Program-made: the position numbers and the translations under genes
In this document: positions 11,639 through 22,880 of the stretch, one piece after another
How the letters are laid out: every line of letters begins with the position of its first letter
Numbering within the stretch: the first letter of the stretch is position 1
The notes under the pieces: model-generated
The model's database searches: none
What the model was told of the DNA's origin: nothing
What the model saw: only the letters and a program-made list of their open reading frames with translations
DNA from: Saprolegnia diclina VS20
Lineage: Eukaryota; Oomycota; Saprolegniomycetes; Saprolegniales; Saprolegniaceae
Assembly (NCBI RefSeq): GCF_000281045.1
Contig: NW_008246074.1
Span: 926,359 to 990,358 of the forward strand
Direction: 5' to 3'
DNA: 64,000 bases

Positions 11639-14443
11639 CTACGCTGTCGCCGCGTCGAGTTCGGCGCGGGCTTCGGGGTGGTAGTGGCACACGTCTTCAA
11701 AAATGAGCCGCTGCAGCGCCGGCTTGTCGAGGAGGTCACCGTGTTGCTCAAAAGCAAAGTCAAAGGGCGCGGACGCGAGGCCTTCCGAGGCAGCCTCGCG
11801 GTACGGCGCTAAAAATGGGTGGGCCAGCGCGTCGTCGATCGTTATCCGCGTCGTCGGGTCGAACGCCAAGAGGCGCTTCATGAGGTCGATCGCGTCGTCC
11901 GGTGCCGACGGTGCGACGTCGTTCTTCCAGTCTTTAGGGGCTTGGACGGTCTGCTTGGCCATCCAGCGTTTGGCCTTCTCGTTTGTGACAAACCCGAGCT
12001 CGCCGGGCGACGGCGACCCAAGAGTTGACGCAATCAGCTGCAGCTGGTGCACGTGGTCGTGGCCAGGGAAGAGCGCTTTGCGCGTAAACATCTCGACAAG
12101 GATGCAGCCGACGCTCCACACGTCGATTGGGTACGAGTACTTGGAGCTCAGAAGGAGCTCGGGCGCCCGGTACCAGCGCGTAACCACATACTCGGTCAAA
12201 GCGCCGACTTCGACCGCCGAATCGGCGTCTTCTTGCGGGAGTCCGCGGGCGAGGCCAAAGTCGCAGAGCTTTACGAGGCAGTCGCGGTTGATCAAGACGT
12301 TGGAGGGCTTGACGTCGCGGTGCAGGACCGACGCCGAGTGCATGAAGCGCAGGGCGACAAGCATCTGGTAGGTCACATACGCAATGTGCTCGGCATCGAG
12401 GCGTTCTGGCGACTGGATCACGCGGTGGAGGTCGGTCTCCATGAGGTCGGTCACAATGTACGTGTCTTCAAACCGAGCGAGGGACGGCGGCCGCATTACA
12501 TCGAGGACCGTGACGATGTGCGGGTGAACGAGGTGCCGCATGAGGCGGATCTCGCGCACGATGCGCTTGGCGTCGATAAGGTCGTCGAACGTTTTGGGAA
12601 TGTTCTTGATCGCGACCGCGTTGCCCGTCACTTGGTCCGAGGCCGCAATGACGACGCCGTAGGCGCCATGGCCCACCGCGCGGATGAGTTGGTACCGCGT
12701 GTAGACGCGGAATTTGGTGCCCGAGACGGTAAACGTGTGCATGGCGTCGAGGTCGGGCAGCTCCGAAAGACTCTGCCGCAAAACACGCCCCGACGACGAC
12801 GACGATGACGACGTCGCGTCGTGCGTCGACGAGGCCGACGATTGCTCGTGAAGTGCCGCGAGCCGGTCAAAGCTCATGCGCTTGAGAATCGGTGGCGGTG
12901 ACGAGGTAGTCGCGACCGAGGACGCCGGTGACGCGACGACTGCACTACATGGCGCGATTCCCTTGGGCAAGAAGACGAGGCTGAGCTGCACTTTGCCGAG
13001 CGTCGCGCTAGCTTTTTTGGCTTTGGCGCTCGTGGTGCTGCTACTCGCAGCTAAAACGTGCTCGGGCGCCACGAGATCAAACCACGTTGGAATTGAGCCG
13101 AGCGCAATGTCTTCGTCCGACGAGCTCGACGGACGCCCGAGGTACGGAGCGAGGTTGACCTTGGCGACACCGAGCATCTCGTCGCCCATGAGCCCGGGCG
13201 CCCACACCTCCAAGTACAAGAAGGCCGTCGTGCCAGGCACAGCGCCCGCGAACGACAGATCCAGCGTCTCGGCCCAGTAGATGGGCGATACCGACTTGGC
13301 GGGCTTGGTGGCGTACGTGACTTGCTGGAGATTCCGGCTCGATGCGCCGGCCTTGAGAATCGTGTGGGGAAACCCGTAGAGACCGAGCTTGATGTGCGGC
13401 GCCTTCTTGGCCTTTGGGACCTCGGCGGCCGCGCACACGACCCGCAGCGTACCAGGTGGACACGTGCTGCTGCCTTCGTCGCGGTCGTGCGGCAGCGACA
13501 GCATCGGTCCATCAGCGTGCGCTGAGAACGCAACAGATGACGCGATCGCATCGCCCACAATGTTGAGGTGCGTCACGCGGCCATCGGCGCCAAACCGAAG
13601 CTCGTGCGTCCAGATCTGACGGTACCGCCGCTGGTTCTTGGTGTTGGTGATGGTTTCCTTGCCGGTAATGACCGCAAGGTCGCCTTCGCGCGCAATGTGG
13701 GTAACGCGAAACTGGCTCACGTCGACGAGCGTGTGCAAGATGGAGATGTAGGCGAGGAAGCCGGCGGTCGCGCCGAGGCCGTGGTACGTACCGGCCATCG
13801 GCACGCTCGGCGGGTAGTTGGACGTCACGACGATGCCTGGGTCGAGGCACGGCAGCAAGAGCGAAAACTTGCCCACGCGCCGACAAATGTCGCCAAACGA
13901 TGCATACATGACGGGCAGCTCGACAAGGTAGGGCGGGGTCGGGTACGGCAGCGGGCCGCCGACGGGCTGGCGCTTCGCGAGCAGCGTGGCCTGCTCGAGG
14001 GCGCCAAGGAGCATCTGCTTCCAAATGACAAAGTCGAGGTTCGCGTCCATCGTAAAATGCAACGTGCGCTTGCTGGATGTCGTGACCGTGATGCGGTGGT
14101 TGGTCTTGCCATTGCTCTCGGTCTCGACGCCCACAACCACGTGGACGCCGCGCGGCTTGAGCTGCTTGGCTTTTGTAGACTTGGGCAAGGCAGCGCTAAT
14201 GTCCATGTCGCCGCACGACGTCGGAAGCGAGATCGAATTGCTCTGCACGTACTCGACCTTCTTCTCCATGTCGCTCTTGTCAAAGTAGGCCAAGTCGACA
14301 CCGCTGAGGACGACATAATATGTATCCCAGCGCGGAAGCCAGTCGCCGCGCTTGCGCAGGTAGCCTTCCCAGCGCAGCGGCAGCGCCTGCAGGTGGCGGT
14401 CCGTCGCCGATGGGCTCACGGGCGACGACGGGTACTCGGTCAT
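11639..14443 (-). CDS. MAP kinase with N-terminal PH, NTF2/SnoaL-like and C2 domains
   Basis: A single uninterrupted frame of 934 aa. I chose the ATG at 14443 (MTEYPSSP) because the frame upstream has no other ATG. A PH domain spans about residues 23-155 (WEGYLRKRGDWLPRW to DFVIWKQMLLGAL). An NTF2/SnoaL-like region is at about 183-303 (VITGKETIT...YRQIWTHELRFG). A C2-like region is at about 332-494. Ser-rich linkers follow, then a Ser/Thr kinase at about 582-880: glycine loop GHGAYG (591), AIK lysine 613, HRD 708-710, DFG 728-730, and the MAPK dual-phosphorylation loop TEY at 750-752 in ALTEYVVTRWYRAPE. This is an ERK-type MAPK that probably reads a membrane lipid or calcium cue through PH and C2. 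It is intronless among intron-rich genes and is divergent from IFT80. Confidence 0.9.
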   Translation of the reverse strand: MTEYPSSPVSPSATDRHLQALPLRWEGYLRKRGDWLPRWDTYYVVLSGVDLAYFDKSDMEKKVEYVQSNSISLPTSCGDMDISAALPKSTKAKQLKPRGVHVVVGVETESNGKTNHRITVTTSSKRTLHFTMDANLDFVIWKQMLLGALEQATLLAKRQPVGGPLPYPTPPYLVELPVMYASFGDICRRVGKFSLLLPCLDPGIVVTSNYPPSVPMAGTYHGLGATAGFLAYISILHTLVDVSQFRVTHIAREGDLAVITGKETITNTKNQRRYRQIWTHELRFGADGRVTHLNIVGDAIASSVAFSAHADGPMLSLPHDRDEGSSTCPPGTLRVVCAAAEVPKAKKAPHIKLGLYGFPHTILKAGASSRNLQQVTYATKPAKSVSPIYWAETLDLSFAGAVPGTTAFLYLEVWAPGLMGDEMLGVAKVNLAPYLGRPSSSSDEDIALGSIPTWFDLVAPEHVLAASSSTTSAKAKKASATLGKVQLSLVFLPKGIAPCSAVVASPASSVATTSSPPPILKRMSFDRLAALHEQSSASSTHDATSSSSSSSGRVLRQSLSELPDLDAMHTFTVSGTKFRVYTRYQLIRAVGHGAYGVVIAASDQVTGNAVAIKNIPKTFDDLIDAKRIVREIRLMRHLVHPHIVTVLDVMRPPSLARFEDTYIVTDLMETDLHRVIQSPERLDAEHIAYVTYQMLVALRFMHSASVLHRDVKPSNVLINRDCLVKLCDFGLARGLPQEDADSAVEVGALTEYVVTRWYRAPELLLSSKYSYPIDVWSVGCILVEMFTRKALFPGHDHVHQLQLIASTLGSPSPGELGFVTNEKAKRWMAKQTVQAPKDWKNDVAPSAPDDAIDLMKRLLAFDPTTRITIDDALAHPFLAPYREAASEGLASAPFDFAFEQHGDLLDKPALQRLIFEDVCHYHPEARAELDAATA

Positions 14444-15003
14444 CTTGCGTCGATATCGAATCTGGCATCGAATTTCGACACCATTCCGCCAATCATCACG
14501 CACTGTTCCTCTTTTTTAGCCAATGGCGCTGGTTGAAGGAGGGACTTTTGAACCAATCACATCTCGCCAACACAGTCCGGGTTGTGGCCGATCGCTGTCA
14601 GCATGGCGCGGACGGACCTCGACCATTTGGACCTCGACCATTCTAGTGTTCTTATCGTATTATCATCCCGGTAGGTGTGCTTGGGAGCGACGATGAACCG
14701 GTGCAACGTCGACGACCGGTATCTCGCTTCGGTATCTTTGAGGCCAACAGACTGTTCGCACGCGATTTCGCCCTTCGTGGCTCCCTTTCGCCTACTCTCG
14801 ACACTGCCACCAGCCGCTACAACGCGTGCATGAGCCCGTGGTGCTACTCGGGCGCGCTGCCATGGCGTATACTTTCTCTTGTTGGCGATTGCGGGGACGC
14901 TGTGGCCGCCGAGTCTGTTTAAAACACGTAATATGTTTGAAACACAATGTGTTGGAAACCAAGATCGCGACGCGTCGGGAAAGGTCGCAGTGCTCGATTT
15001 GCG
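14444..15003. promoter_or_regulatory. Divergent promoter region with three CCAAT boxes
   Basis: The 560 bp between the PH-MAPK and IFT80 starts hold CCAAT boxes at 14489, 14520 and 14553, spaced 31 and 33 bp, all close to the kinase start. The right half is AT-richer and has no further clear motif. CCAAT is the binding site of the NF-Y factor in eukaryotes generally; its use here is inferred from position. Confidence 0.45.
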
Positions 15004-17634
15004 ATGCGCTTCCAACATGCGCAGGCGGCGGTGAACCAGCACACGGAGATCGTGACGGCGTGTTGCTGGACGCCCGAGAACGACGTCGTCACGTGCAGCG
15101 ACGACAACACCATCGTGCGCTGGCGCATGGACGGCGAAGTCGTCGGCAAGATTGCGTCCACCGACAACTTTGTCACGAGCGTCGACTGGATCCCGTCCGT
15201 GGGCAAGCAAGGCGGCGACCTCTTTGTCATTGGCTGCACCGACGGTGTCTCTGCAATGCTATGACGTGTCGCTCACGGTCACTGTAGGCTCGTTCCGGCT
15301 CATGTCCAAGAACGGCCGCGAAGAGAAAAAGGTCATTGCGTGCGAGGCCGGCGCGGTGGTCGCGCTGCAGTGGAACTACGATGGCACTGCGCTTGTGACC
15401 GTTGGCGAAGACGGCTCTGTCAAGGTGTACTCGCGCAGCGGCAATCTTCGGTCGACGCTCGCCAACACAGGTCCCATCAACGCTCTCTTTGCTTTACCGT
15501 GACATTGCACTGCAGGCACGGCCGTCTACGCCGTGTGCTGGGGCCCGGACAATGACCAAATCCTCTTTACCAACGGAAAGAATCTCGTCATCAAGACGAT
15601 CCAGGTCGGTGTTGGACTAGTTTCCCACAACATCAGATCTAGCTCCACGAAAATCGTAGGTCGGGCGCAAGGACATCCAGTGGAAGGCGCACGACGGCAT
15701 GATCATGTGCATCGACTGGAACCCGATCAACAACCGCGTGATTTCCGGCGGCGAAGACCGGATTTTTCGCGTCTGGGACGGCTTTGGTCGCCAACTGTAC
15801 CAGAGTCCGGTCTGCGAACACGTCATCACGTCGATTGCGTGGAGCCCAAAGGGCGACATGTTTGCCGTCGGCGCCTACAACATGCTCCGGCTCTGCGATA
15901 AGACGGGGTGGTCGTACTGCCGTGAGCGCCCCAAGACCGGGTCGCTCATGGACATTGCGTGGGCGTCGGACGGCACGCAGCTCGTTGCGGCCGGTGGCAA
16001 CGGCGCAACGCTCTTTGCCCAAGTCGTCGACCGGCATCTGCAATGGAACAAGATCGAGGTACGACGGCGTTTGCCTCTGAATTGCGTCCATGACGTGGCA
16101 CCAGGTGACGCTCAAGGACCCGCGCAAGATTGTGGTGCACGATGTCATGAACGAGACGGTCGAGGAGCTCGATTTTGTGCGGGACCGCGTGATTGAAATG
16201 TCGCTGGGCTACGGCTTTCTGCTCGTCTGCACGGCGACGCAGTGCTTTATCTACAACTCGACCAACTGGAACACGCCGCATATCTTCGACTTGCGCGCGG
16301 CCGTCAACTTTATCATCCAAAGCGAGTGTCACTTTGTGACCGTCGACAACTTTAATGGTATTCAGGTAGTGGACACTATTGTCTGCGACGCTGTCGACGA
16401 CGCTACCGGATGTAGGTCTACTCGTACGAAGGCCGGACGGTGAGCAACCCCAAGTTCTCGGGCATGCACGTCGAGTTCCTGAACCGCATGACGGTCTCGC
16501 TGAGCACGGACACGATCAGCATACTCGACCATGCAGACCGCAAGACGATTCGGTCCTTTGAGATTAACTCGGGCAAGGCCCTCCCGGTGGTGTTTCACCA
16601 CTCGCTCGAGATTGCCGAGCTCGCGCTGAGTCACTATGGGCAGTCGAGTGACCGAAAGCTCTTCTTCATCGACACGAACCGCGACCTCCACCTCGCACGT
16701 GTGACGCACAAGGGCACGTTTAAGCTCCAGGCGCAAGTCGACACGGCAGCGTGGAACGACGCGTCCGAGATGCTGGTCGCGATCTCCGATGCCAAGGTGA
16801 GTATCAAGTTTGTATCAAGTTGGTTGCAATCGTGTAGGTGTTTTGCTGGCTGTACCCAAACATAGTCTACGTCGACCGGACTCTGCTCCCCGATGCCATT
16901 GAAGTCAAAGACGGCAATGACTTTATGAAGCTCGCACAAATCACGTCGTTTGTTGGTCCTCGCTTCACGGTGCGTCGCGCGGACGGCGCGATCCTCGCTG
17001 GTGCCGTCTCGCCGTACCCGACGGTGCTCTACGAGTTTACCGCGTCAAGCGAGTGGGACAAGGCCGTGCGTCTCTGCCGCTTTGTCAAGTCGCGCGCGCT
17101 CTGGACCACGGTCGCCGGCATGGCCCTCCACAAGCGGCATTTGGAGACAGCCGAGGTCGCGCTGGCCGCGATCGACTCGGTCGACAAGCTGCACTTTGTG
17201 CTCTATGTCAAGAATCTCGTGAGCGAAGCGCGGCGCATGGCCGAGCTCGCCTTGTACGGTGGCGCTATCGACGAGGCCGAGGGCATTTTGCTCCAAGCCA
17301 ACCCATCGCCGCTCGTCTATCGTGCGATCAAGATGAACATTCGGCTCTTCCGGTGGGACCGAGCGCTCGACTTGGCCATCAAGCACACCACCGCGGCTGG
17401 CACGCATGTCGACACGGTGCTTGCCTACCGCCAGCGCTTCCTTGCGGTACGTCGTCCTTTCTACGCCGCATGCATGGGATCATCCGCATCGTCTAGGCCA
17501 ACAAGATGGAGGAGACGGACAAGAAGTTTCTCCAGTACATGCAGCAGTTTCCAATCGAATGGGATAAGATCTCGGAGAAGAAGGTCCTCGAGCGCGAGCG
17601 CGAAGTGCAAGGTGGCGGCAGTCGGCGCAAATAG
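15004..17634 (+). CDS. IFT80: Intraflagellar transport protein IFT80 (WDR56)
   Basis: Eight exons: 15004-15244, 15288-15470, 15516-15604, 15660-16058, 16105-16365, 16416-16796, 16838-17446, 17497-17634. The introns of 41-55 nt all keep frame and give 766 aa, close to the 777 aa of human IFT80. The sequence follows IFT80 throughout: [99 protein letters not shown] and [16 protein letters not shown]40 blades make up roughly the first 550 residues and a helical TPR-like tail follows. IFT80 is a peripheral IFT-B subunit needed for assembly of flagella, so the organism makes flagellate cells. The ATG at 15004 is preferred to 14947 because homologues begin just there. Confidence 0.95.
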
Positions 17635-17682
17635 AGACGCTGGCGTCGGATGTAGGACATGCAGAATCTTAAGTTTGTATTC

Positions 17683-18798
<1,116 letters not shown>

Positions 18799-19032
18799 AT
18801 GAAGCTCGGCGAGTACTTGGCCAAGAAGAAGTGGCACATTCTCTTCTTGACGCAGGGCTTGACGCTCTCAAGCATCTACGCCCACCGCTTTGGCTTCCTC
18901 GATGGCCTCATTAGCTCGCTCGACGCCGTCTTGACGGGCGAGCCGGCGCCGTTGCAGCCCGCCAAGCCGATGCCAGTGCCCATCTGGAAGCAACTTGCGA
19001 CCAAGGCGCAAGAGACCAAGTCCGACAAGTAG
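18799..19032 (+). CDS. Small single-pass membrane protein, unknown
   Basis: A 77-aa frame beginning MKLGEYLAKKKWHILFL has good codon use and a hydrophobic segment at about residues 12-32 (WHILFLTQGLTLSSIYAH), followed by a Pro-rich stretch and a Lys-rich C-terminus ending ETKSDK. The shape, basic N-terminus then one helix then charged tail, resembles small mitochondrial inner-membrane or ER proteins. I do not recognise a family. A TTTAG lies just before the ATG, so an upstream exon is possible. Confidence 0.5.
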   Translation: MKLGEYLAKKKWHILFLTQGLTLSSIYAHRFGFLDGLISSLDAVLTGEPAPLQPAKPMPVPIWKQLATKAQETKSDK

Positions 19033-19525
19033 ATTCTAGTGCGAGAGAGGTTTCGCGTGTCGACCAACGTCATACACTCTGTGTTCGAAAACCACCAAGG
19101 ATGGCTTCACGACCAATATCGATGCGGCGTCCATTCAGACTAGGTCGCTTCGCTTCGAGGACAGACAAAAGTAACAACGACCAACAACAACTCTACGTCA
19201 AACGACAGTTGCTAGCGTCGTCATGGCGTCCCGTCCATGCGCCGACGGTTGTCACAACCTGCGGCGATCCCCACCATGGTTCGTGTGGCATGGGCTGGTC
19301 TGCCCAGCACCAACCCGGCCACTGGGTGCGTTGACTGTCAAAGCTGCGCGCTCAGGCACCTAAAGAGCACCTGCACCCACCATGCTCAACGACGCTGGCT
19401 TTCCGCTTCGCTAGGGATTCAAAGAACGGCATGACGATCGTCGATGCACGGTGTGTCATGCGTGTCGCCGCGCACTGATTGGCGCAGGCTACGGCGGCGT
19501 CATTTTCGAATCGGCCTTGTCGAGG
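19033..19525. other. Intergenic region
   Basis: About 490 bp with no convincing exon. TGATTGG at 19476-19482 (inverted CCAAT) lies 44 bp before the ankyrin start and fits its promoter. An in-frame ATG at 19451 would add 25 residues to the ankyrin protein; I did not use it. Confidence 0.4.
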
Positions 19526-20199
19526 ATGCCACCCAAAGCGCAACCAAAGGCGTCCTTCTACGCCTCGCTGCCACGCTTTGACGTGCACAACAACGAGGAG
19601 CGGCCGACGCGATTGCAGCAAGAGCGACTCGCGTGGGAGCTCGTCGAGGCGGCGACGACCGGTAATCTGAAGCAGCTGCTCGAGGCCGTGCAACACCGCG
19701 CCGACCTCGACTGTCGCTATGTACGTCGACAGTAGTATGGCTCGGCTTTGTGTCAAAATCGACGGAATTAGAATGGCTGCACACCTCTCTACTACGCAGC
19801 CAAGCACGGCTTTACGCCGCTCGTGCGGTGCCTCCTCTCGTACGGCGCGCGGGTCGAGACACGCAACCTCGTACACGCCTCCTGGTCTCGGCGCCGCTCA
19901 CTGATACACGAGTAGAAAGCACGCACGGCGCTCATGATTGCAGCGAGCCGAGGCCATTTCGAGACGGTCCTCGCGCTTCTCCACGCCGGCGCCAAGCCCA
20001 CGACAAAGGACGCGGTACAATATTGCGCCATCACCAGAATGCGAACGGATGCTAGGCGGGCGAGACGGCGCGGCTCTTGGCGCTGCGAAACGGCCATCCG
20101 GACGTCGTCGACGCCCTCGACATGCATGCGCACCCGGCCATGACGCGCGCGGCGACCATCGCGTTGAAGCTCCAGCGCCTGCACCAGAGTGGACGCTAA
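19526..20199 (+). CDS. Ankyrin-repeat protein
   Basis: Four exons (19526-19720, 19772-19870, 19916-20014, 20056-20199) separated by introns of 51, 45 and 41 nt, all in phase 0, encode 178 aa. Exons 2 and 3 are each exactly 99 nt and each encodes one 33-residue ankyrin repeat: NGCTPLYYAAKHGFTPLVRC and KARTALMIAASRGHFETVLA. Exon 4 carries a third, shorter repeat (AGETARLLALRNGHPDVVDA). The N-terminal exon has a helical lead-in (LVEAATTGNLKQLLEAVQ) that looks like a capping repeat. It is a protein-interaction module; partner unknown. Confidence 0.85.
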
Positions 20200-20759
20200 T
20201 TCTACCGTAGGTTACGAAAATAAGAAAAATATAAATCGAACAAGTGCGCATCTCGCCGCCTTGCTACGGACCCACCCGGTTATACACGCAGCGATGAAGC
20301 GTCGCCATGTCGTCTCGCCATGTGCTTGCCGATGCGCTCAGTCCATACGAGTACTGCAGCCTCGTTCGCAGTCGCGGTGATTCCGGAGACCGTCCAGCAC
20401 GTCCGTCCAGCGATGCACCAGAACCAGTGCGATACCAGAGCTCGTTTAGTAGAAACAGAGCTCGTCTAGTAGATTCAATTGCCGTAGTGTACTGGCGTTG
20501 GTGGTGCGGTTGGCGCCAAATCGGCAAATTGGGTGATTTTAGCCATCGAACAACACCAGCATACAAACCGCCAATTGGTTGATCGATCGCAACCGGATCC
20601 GGATGGCGGCATTTCTATATCTTGGTATCTTACAGAGGCGCCTAGTTGTTCCATACGCTGGCCAATCACAGCGGAGGCGGATCTTCGGGCTGGTACTGGT
20701 CCAAGTTCCCAATTGTCGTCGGAAGAGCCACCACGGCGCAGCCGGTGCACTTGACATAG
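20200..20759. other. Intergenic region upstream of poly(A) polymerase
   Basis: 560 bp without a gene. A CCAATCA box lies at 20662-20668, about 98 bp before the poly(A) polymerase ATG. Two nearly repeated AGCTCGT(T/C)TAGTAGA words occur at 20440-20475. Confidence 0.4.
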
Positions 20760-22841
20760 ATGGCCCACGTGTACGCCGCCTACCACCACCGCCACAGCAG
20801 CAAGCTCGACGACGCGCAGACGCACCCGACTGCATGCACGAGCAGCACGCGCAGCGAGGCGAGCGCGCCGGACCACGACGCACTCGCCCACTGGAAAGAC
20901 GCGATGACGAGCGACGAAGTGCGCACGGGCGGCTTTAGCTACAAGGACGCGCTCTTGCAAGCCAAGTGGCCGCCACTGCCGGCCGACGATGCAAGCACCG
21001 ACAGCGCGGACGAGAAGGCATCGACGCTCTCCCGTAGCAGCAGCTGCGACACGAGCACGACGATCAGCAACGGCTGCTGCAGCGACTCGGACACGCCGAT
21101 CGGGCACGACAACAATGGCGCGTGCGTCGCGCCACCCCGCAAGCACAAGGAGAGAGCCACCGCCGCCATCATAACTGCATCGCCGCCACCGTCACCAGCA
21201 ACGACGACGACGACAACAACGCGGAGGCTCAAGGTCGCGGGCCCGCGCATTCACACGAGCATCATCCGCGGCGCGATCGCCCACGCCGCTTCGCAAGGCG
21301 TCTTGTCCAAGAGCACGAAGCGCGAGATGCGGCAGTCGATCTTGCGCGGCGAGACCAACTCAATCTTAGAAAACCTCCGGCGCGAGTGCCATTTGCAGCC
21401 GATGGTGACGCCGTCGCCGTCCCCGCCGCCCACCGAGTACGAACTGCGCAACTCGAACGGACTACTCAAGTGCCTCAACACGCTCGGGCCGGTCCAGGAC
21501 AGCGAGAGCTTGACAAGCAAGCACGTCGTGCTGCTCGAGATGGACCGCATCATCGATAAGTGGATGGCCGGGCGACACGCGGCCCTGTACGTCGGCGGTA
21601 GCTGGTACCTCAAGGTCGACACGAAAGACTCGGACTTGGACATCGTCGTCGTCGTGCCCAATGCAGTGACGCTCCATGCGTTTTGCACCGAGCTGCCGAC
21701 GGTCCTACACCAAACGAGCGGGATCGTCGACGTTGTCTGCATGGAAGACGCGTACGTGCCGACGATCACGTTCAAGTTCCATCGAGTCAAGGTCGACCTC
21801 CTCTTTGCGCGCTTCACGCAGCCGAGCGTGCCCAAGCATTTGCCGATCCACAGCGACCACATCCTCGCCAACATGGACGTCAACTCGGTGCGGTCGCTCT
21901 CCGTACCGCGCACCGCGTCGCTCATCCTCGAGCTCGTACCGCACCCGGGCACGTTCCGCACGTGCCTCCGCGCCGTGCGTCTCTGGGCCAAACGACGCGG
22001 GCTCTACTCGAACAAGGTCGGCTTCCTCGGCGGCATCTCGTGGACAGTACTTGTCGCGTTCGTGTGCCAAATGTTCCCGAACGCAGTCGCCGCCTCCGTG
22101 TACCACCACTTTTTCTCGGTGCTCTCGTCGTGGAAGTGGCCGACACCGATCATGCTCGCGAAACCCTATGACGCAGGGTTAGGGTTTCCGCAGTGGAGTC
22201 CGACCGCCAACGTCCACGAGCGCGCGCATGCGATGCCGATCATTACGCCCGGGTACCCGGCCATGAACTCGGCCGCGAACGTGACGTACTCGACCTTGCG
22301 CGTACTCAAGGAAGAGTTTACGCGCGCAAAGTTGATTCTCGACGACATGCAGCTCAAGGCGCTCACGAGTCCGCTGGCGTGGACGCAGCTCTTTGCGCCG
22401 TCGGACTTTGCCGTGCGGTATGACCACTATGTGCAGCTGCGGCTCAAGGGCTCGTCCGGCTTCTTTGCCTACAGCAGCTTTGTGGCGTCGCGGCTCCGGC
22501 GACTCGTCGACATTCTGCAGCACACGGCGACGGTCCTCACCGTGCACCCGTTCCCGACGCTACTACAGCCGTCGTCGTCCGAGGGAAGCTACTTTGTGGG
22601 CTTTGAAATGGCCCACGACGCCAACAGTAGCGCGGCCTCGAGCCTCGTTGCACCCGTCATCAACTACTTTTTGGCCACCGAGATGCACCGGATGCCGTTC
22701 GACGGCGCGGTCGACATTGCGTACGTGCCGTGGTCGGCGCTCCCGGACGGGATCTTCCCGCACGGGAAGGACTGGGCGGCCGGCGACCGGGCCAAGTACA
22801 TGCTCAGCCGCGCCCACAACCTGCACATGGCCGGGCACTAG
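20760..22841 (+). CDS. PAP: Nuclear poly(A) polymerase
   Basis: An intronless frame of 693 aa. After a low-complexity N-terminal ~150 residues comes a canonical poly(A) polymerase core. The nucleotidyltransferase motif GGSWYLKVDTKDSDLDIVVV at about residues 279-298 contains the two metal-binding aspartates, and the third acidic residue is in VKVDLLFARF near 347. The family signatures FLGGISWTVLVAFVCQMFPN (central domain) and MPIITPGYPAMNSAANVTYS match eukaryotic PAP. It is the enzyme that adds the 3' poly(A) tail after CPSF cleavage. The extended Ser/Thr/Asp-rich N-terminus is unusual compared with animal PAPs, which carry their long tail at the C-terminus. Its stop is 39 bp from the stop of the convergent KIX gene. 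Confidence 0.92.
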   Translation: MAHVYAAYHHRHSSKLDDAQTHPTACTSSTRSEASAPDHDALAHWKDAMTSDEVRTGGFSYKDALLQAKWPPLPADDASTDSADEKASTLSRSSSCDTSTTISNGCCSDSDTPIGHDNNGACVAPPRKHKERATAAIITASPPPSPATTTTTTTRRLKVAGPRIHTSIIRGAIAHAASQGVLSKSTKREMRQSILRGETNSILENLRRECHLQPMVTPSPSPPPTEYELRNSNGLLKCLNTLGPVQDSESLTSKHVVLLEMDRIIDKWMAGRHAALYVGGSWYLKVDTKDSDLDIVVVVPNAVTLHAFCTELPTVLHQTSGIVDVVCMEDAYVPTITFKFHRVKVDLLFARFTQPSVPKHLPIHSDHILANMDVNSVRSLSVPRTASLILELVPHPGTFRTCLRAVRLWAKRRGLYSNKVGFLGGISWTVLVAFVCQMFPNAVAASVYHHFFSVLSSWKWPTPIMLAKPYDAGLGFPQWSPTANVHERAHAMPIITPGYPAMNSAANVTYSTLRVLKEEFTRAKLILDDMQLKALTSPLAWTQLFAPSDFAVRYDHYVQLRLKGSSGFFAYSSFVASRLRRLVDILQHTATVLTVHPFPTLLQPSSSEGSYFVGFEMAHDANSSAASSLVAPVINYFLATEMHRMPFDGAVDIAYVPWSALPDGIFPHGKDWAAGDRAKYMLSRAHNLHMAGH

Positions 22842-22880
22842 CCTCTGTTTTGATTCCACTAAATACACATATCCATTGGG

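Noticed and set aside
22175-22186. TTAGGG telomere-like repeats
   Set aside because: The words fall inside the poly(A) polymerase coding sequence (encoding AGLGF). Other GGGTTAGG words at about 2975, 39918 and 62270 are isolated, so this is not an interstitial telomere.
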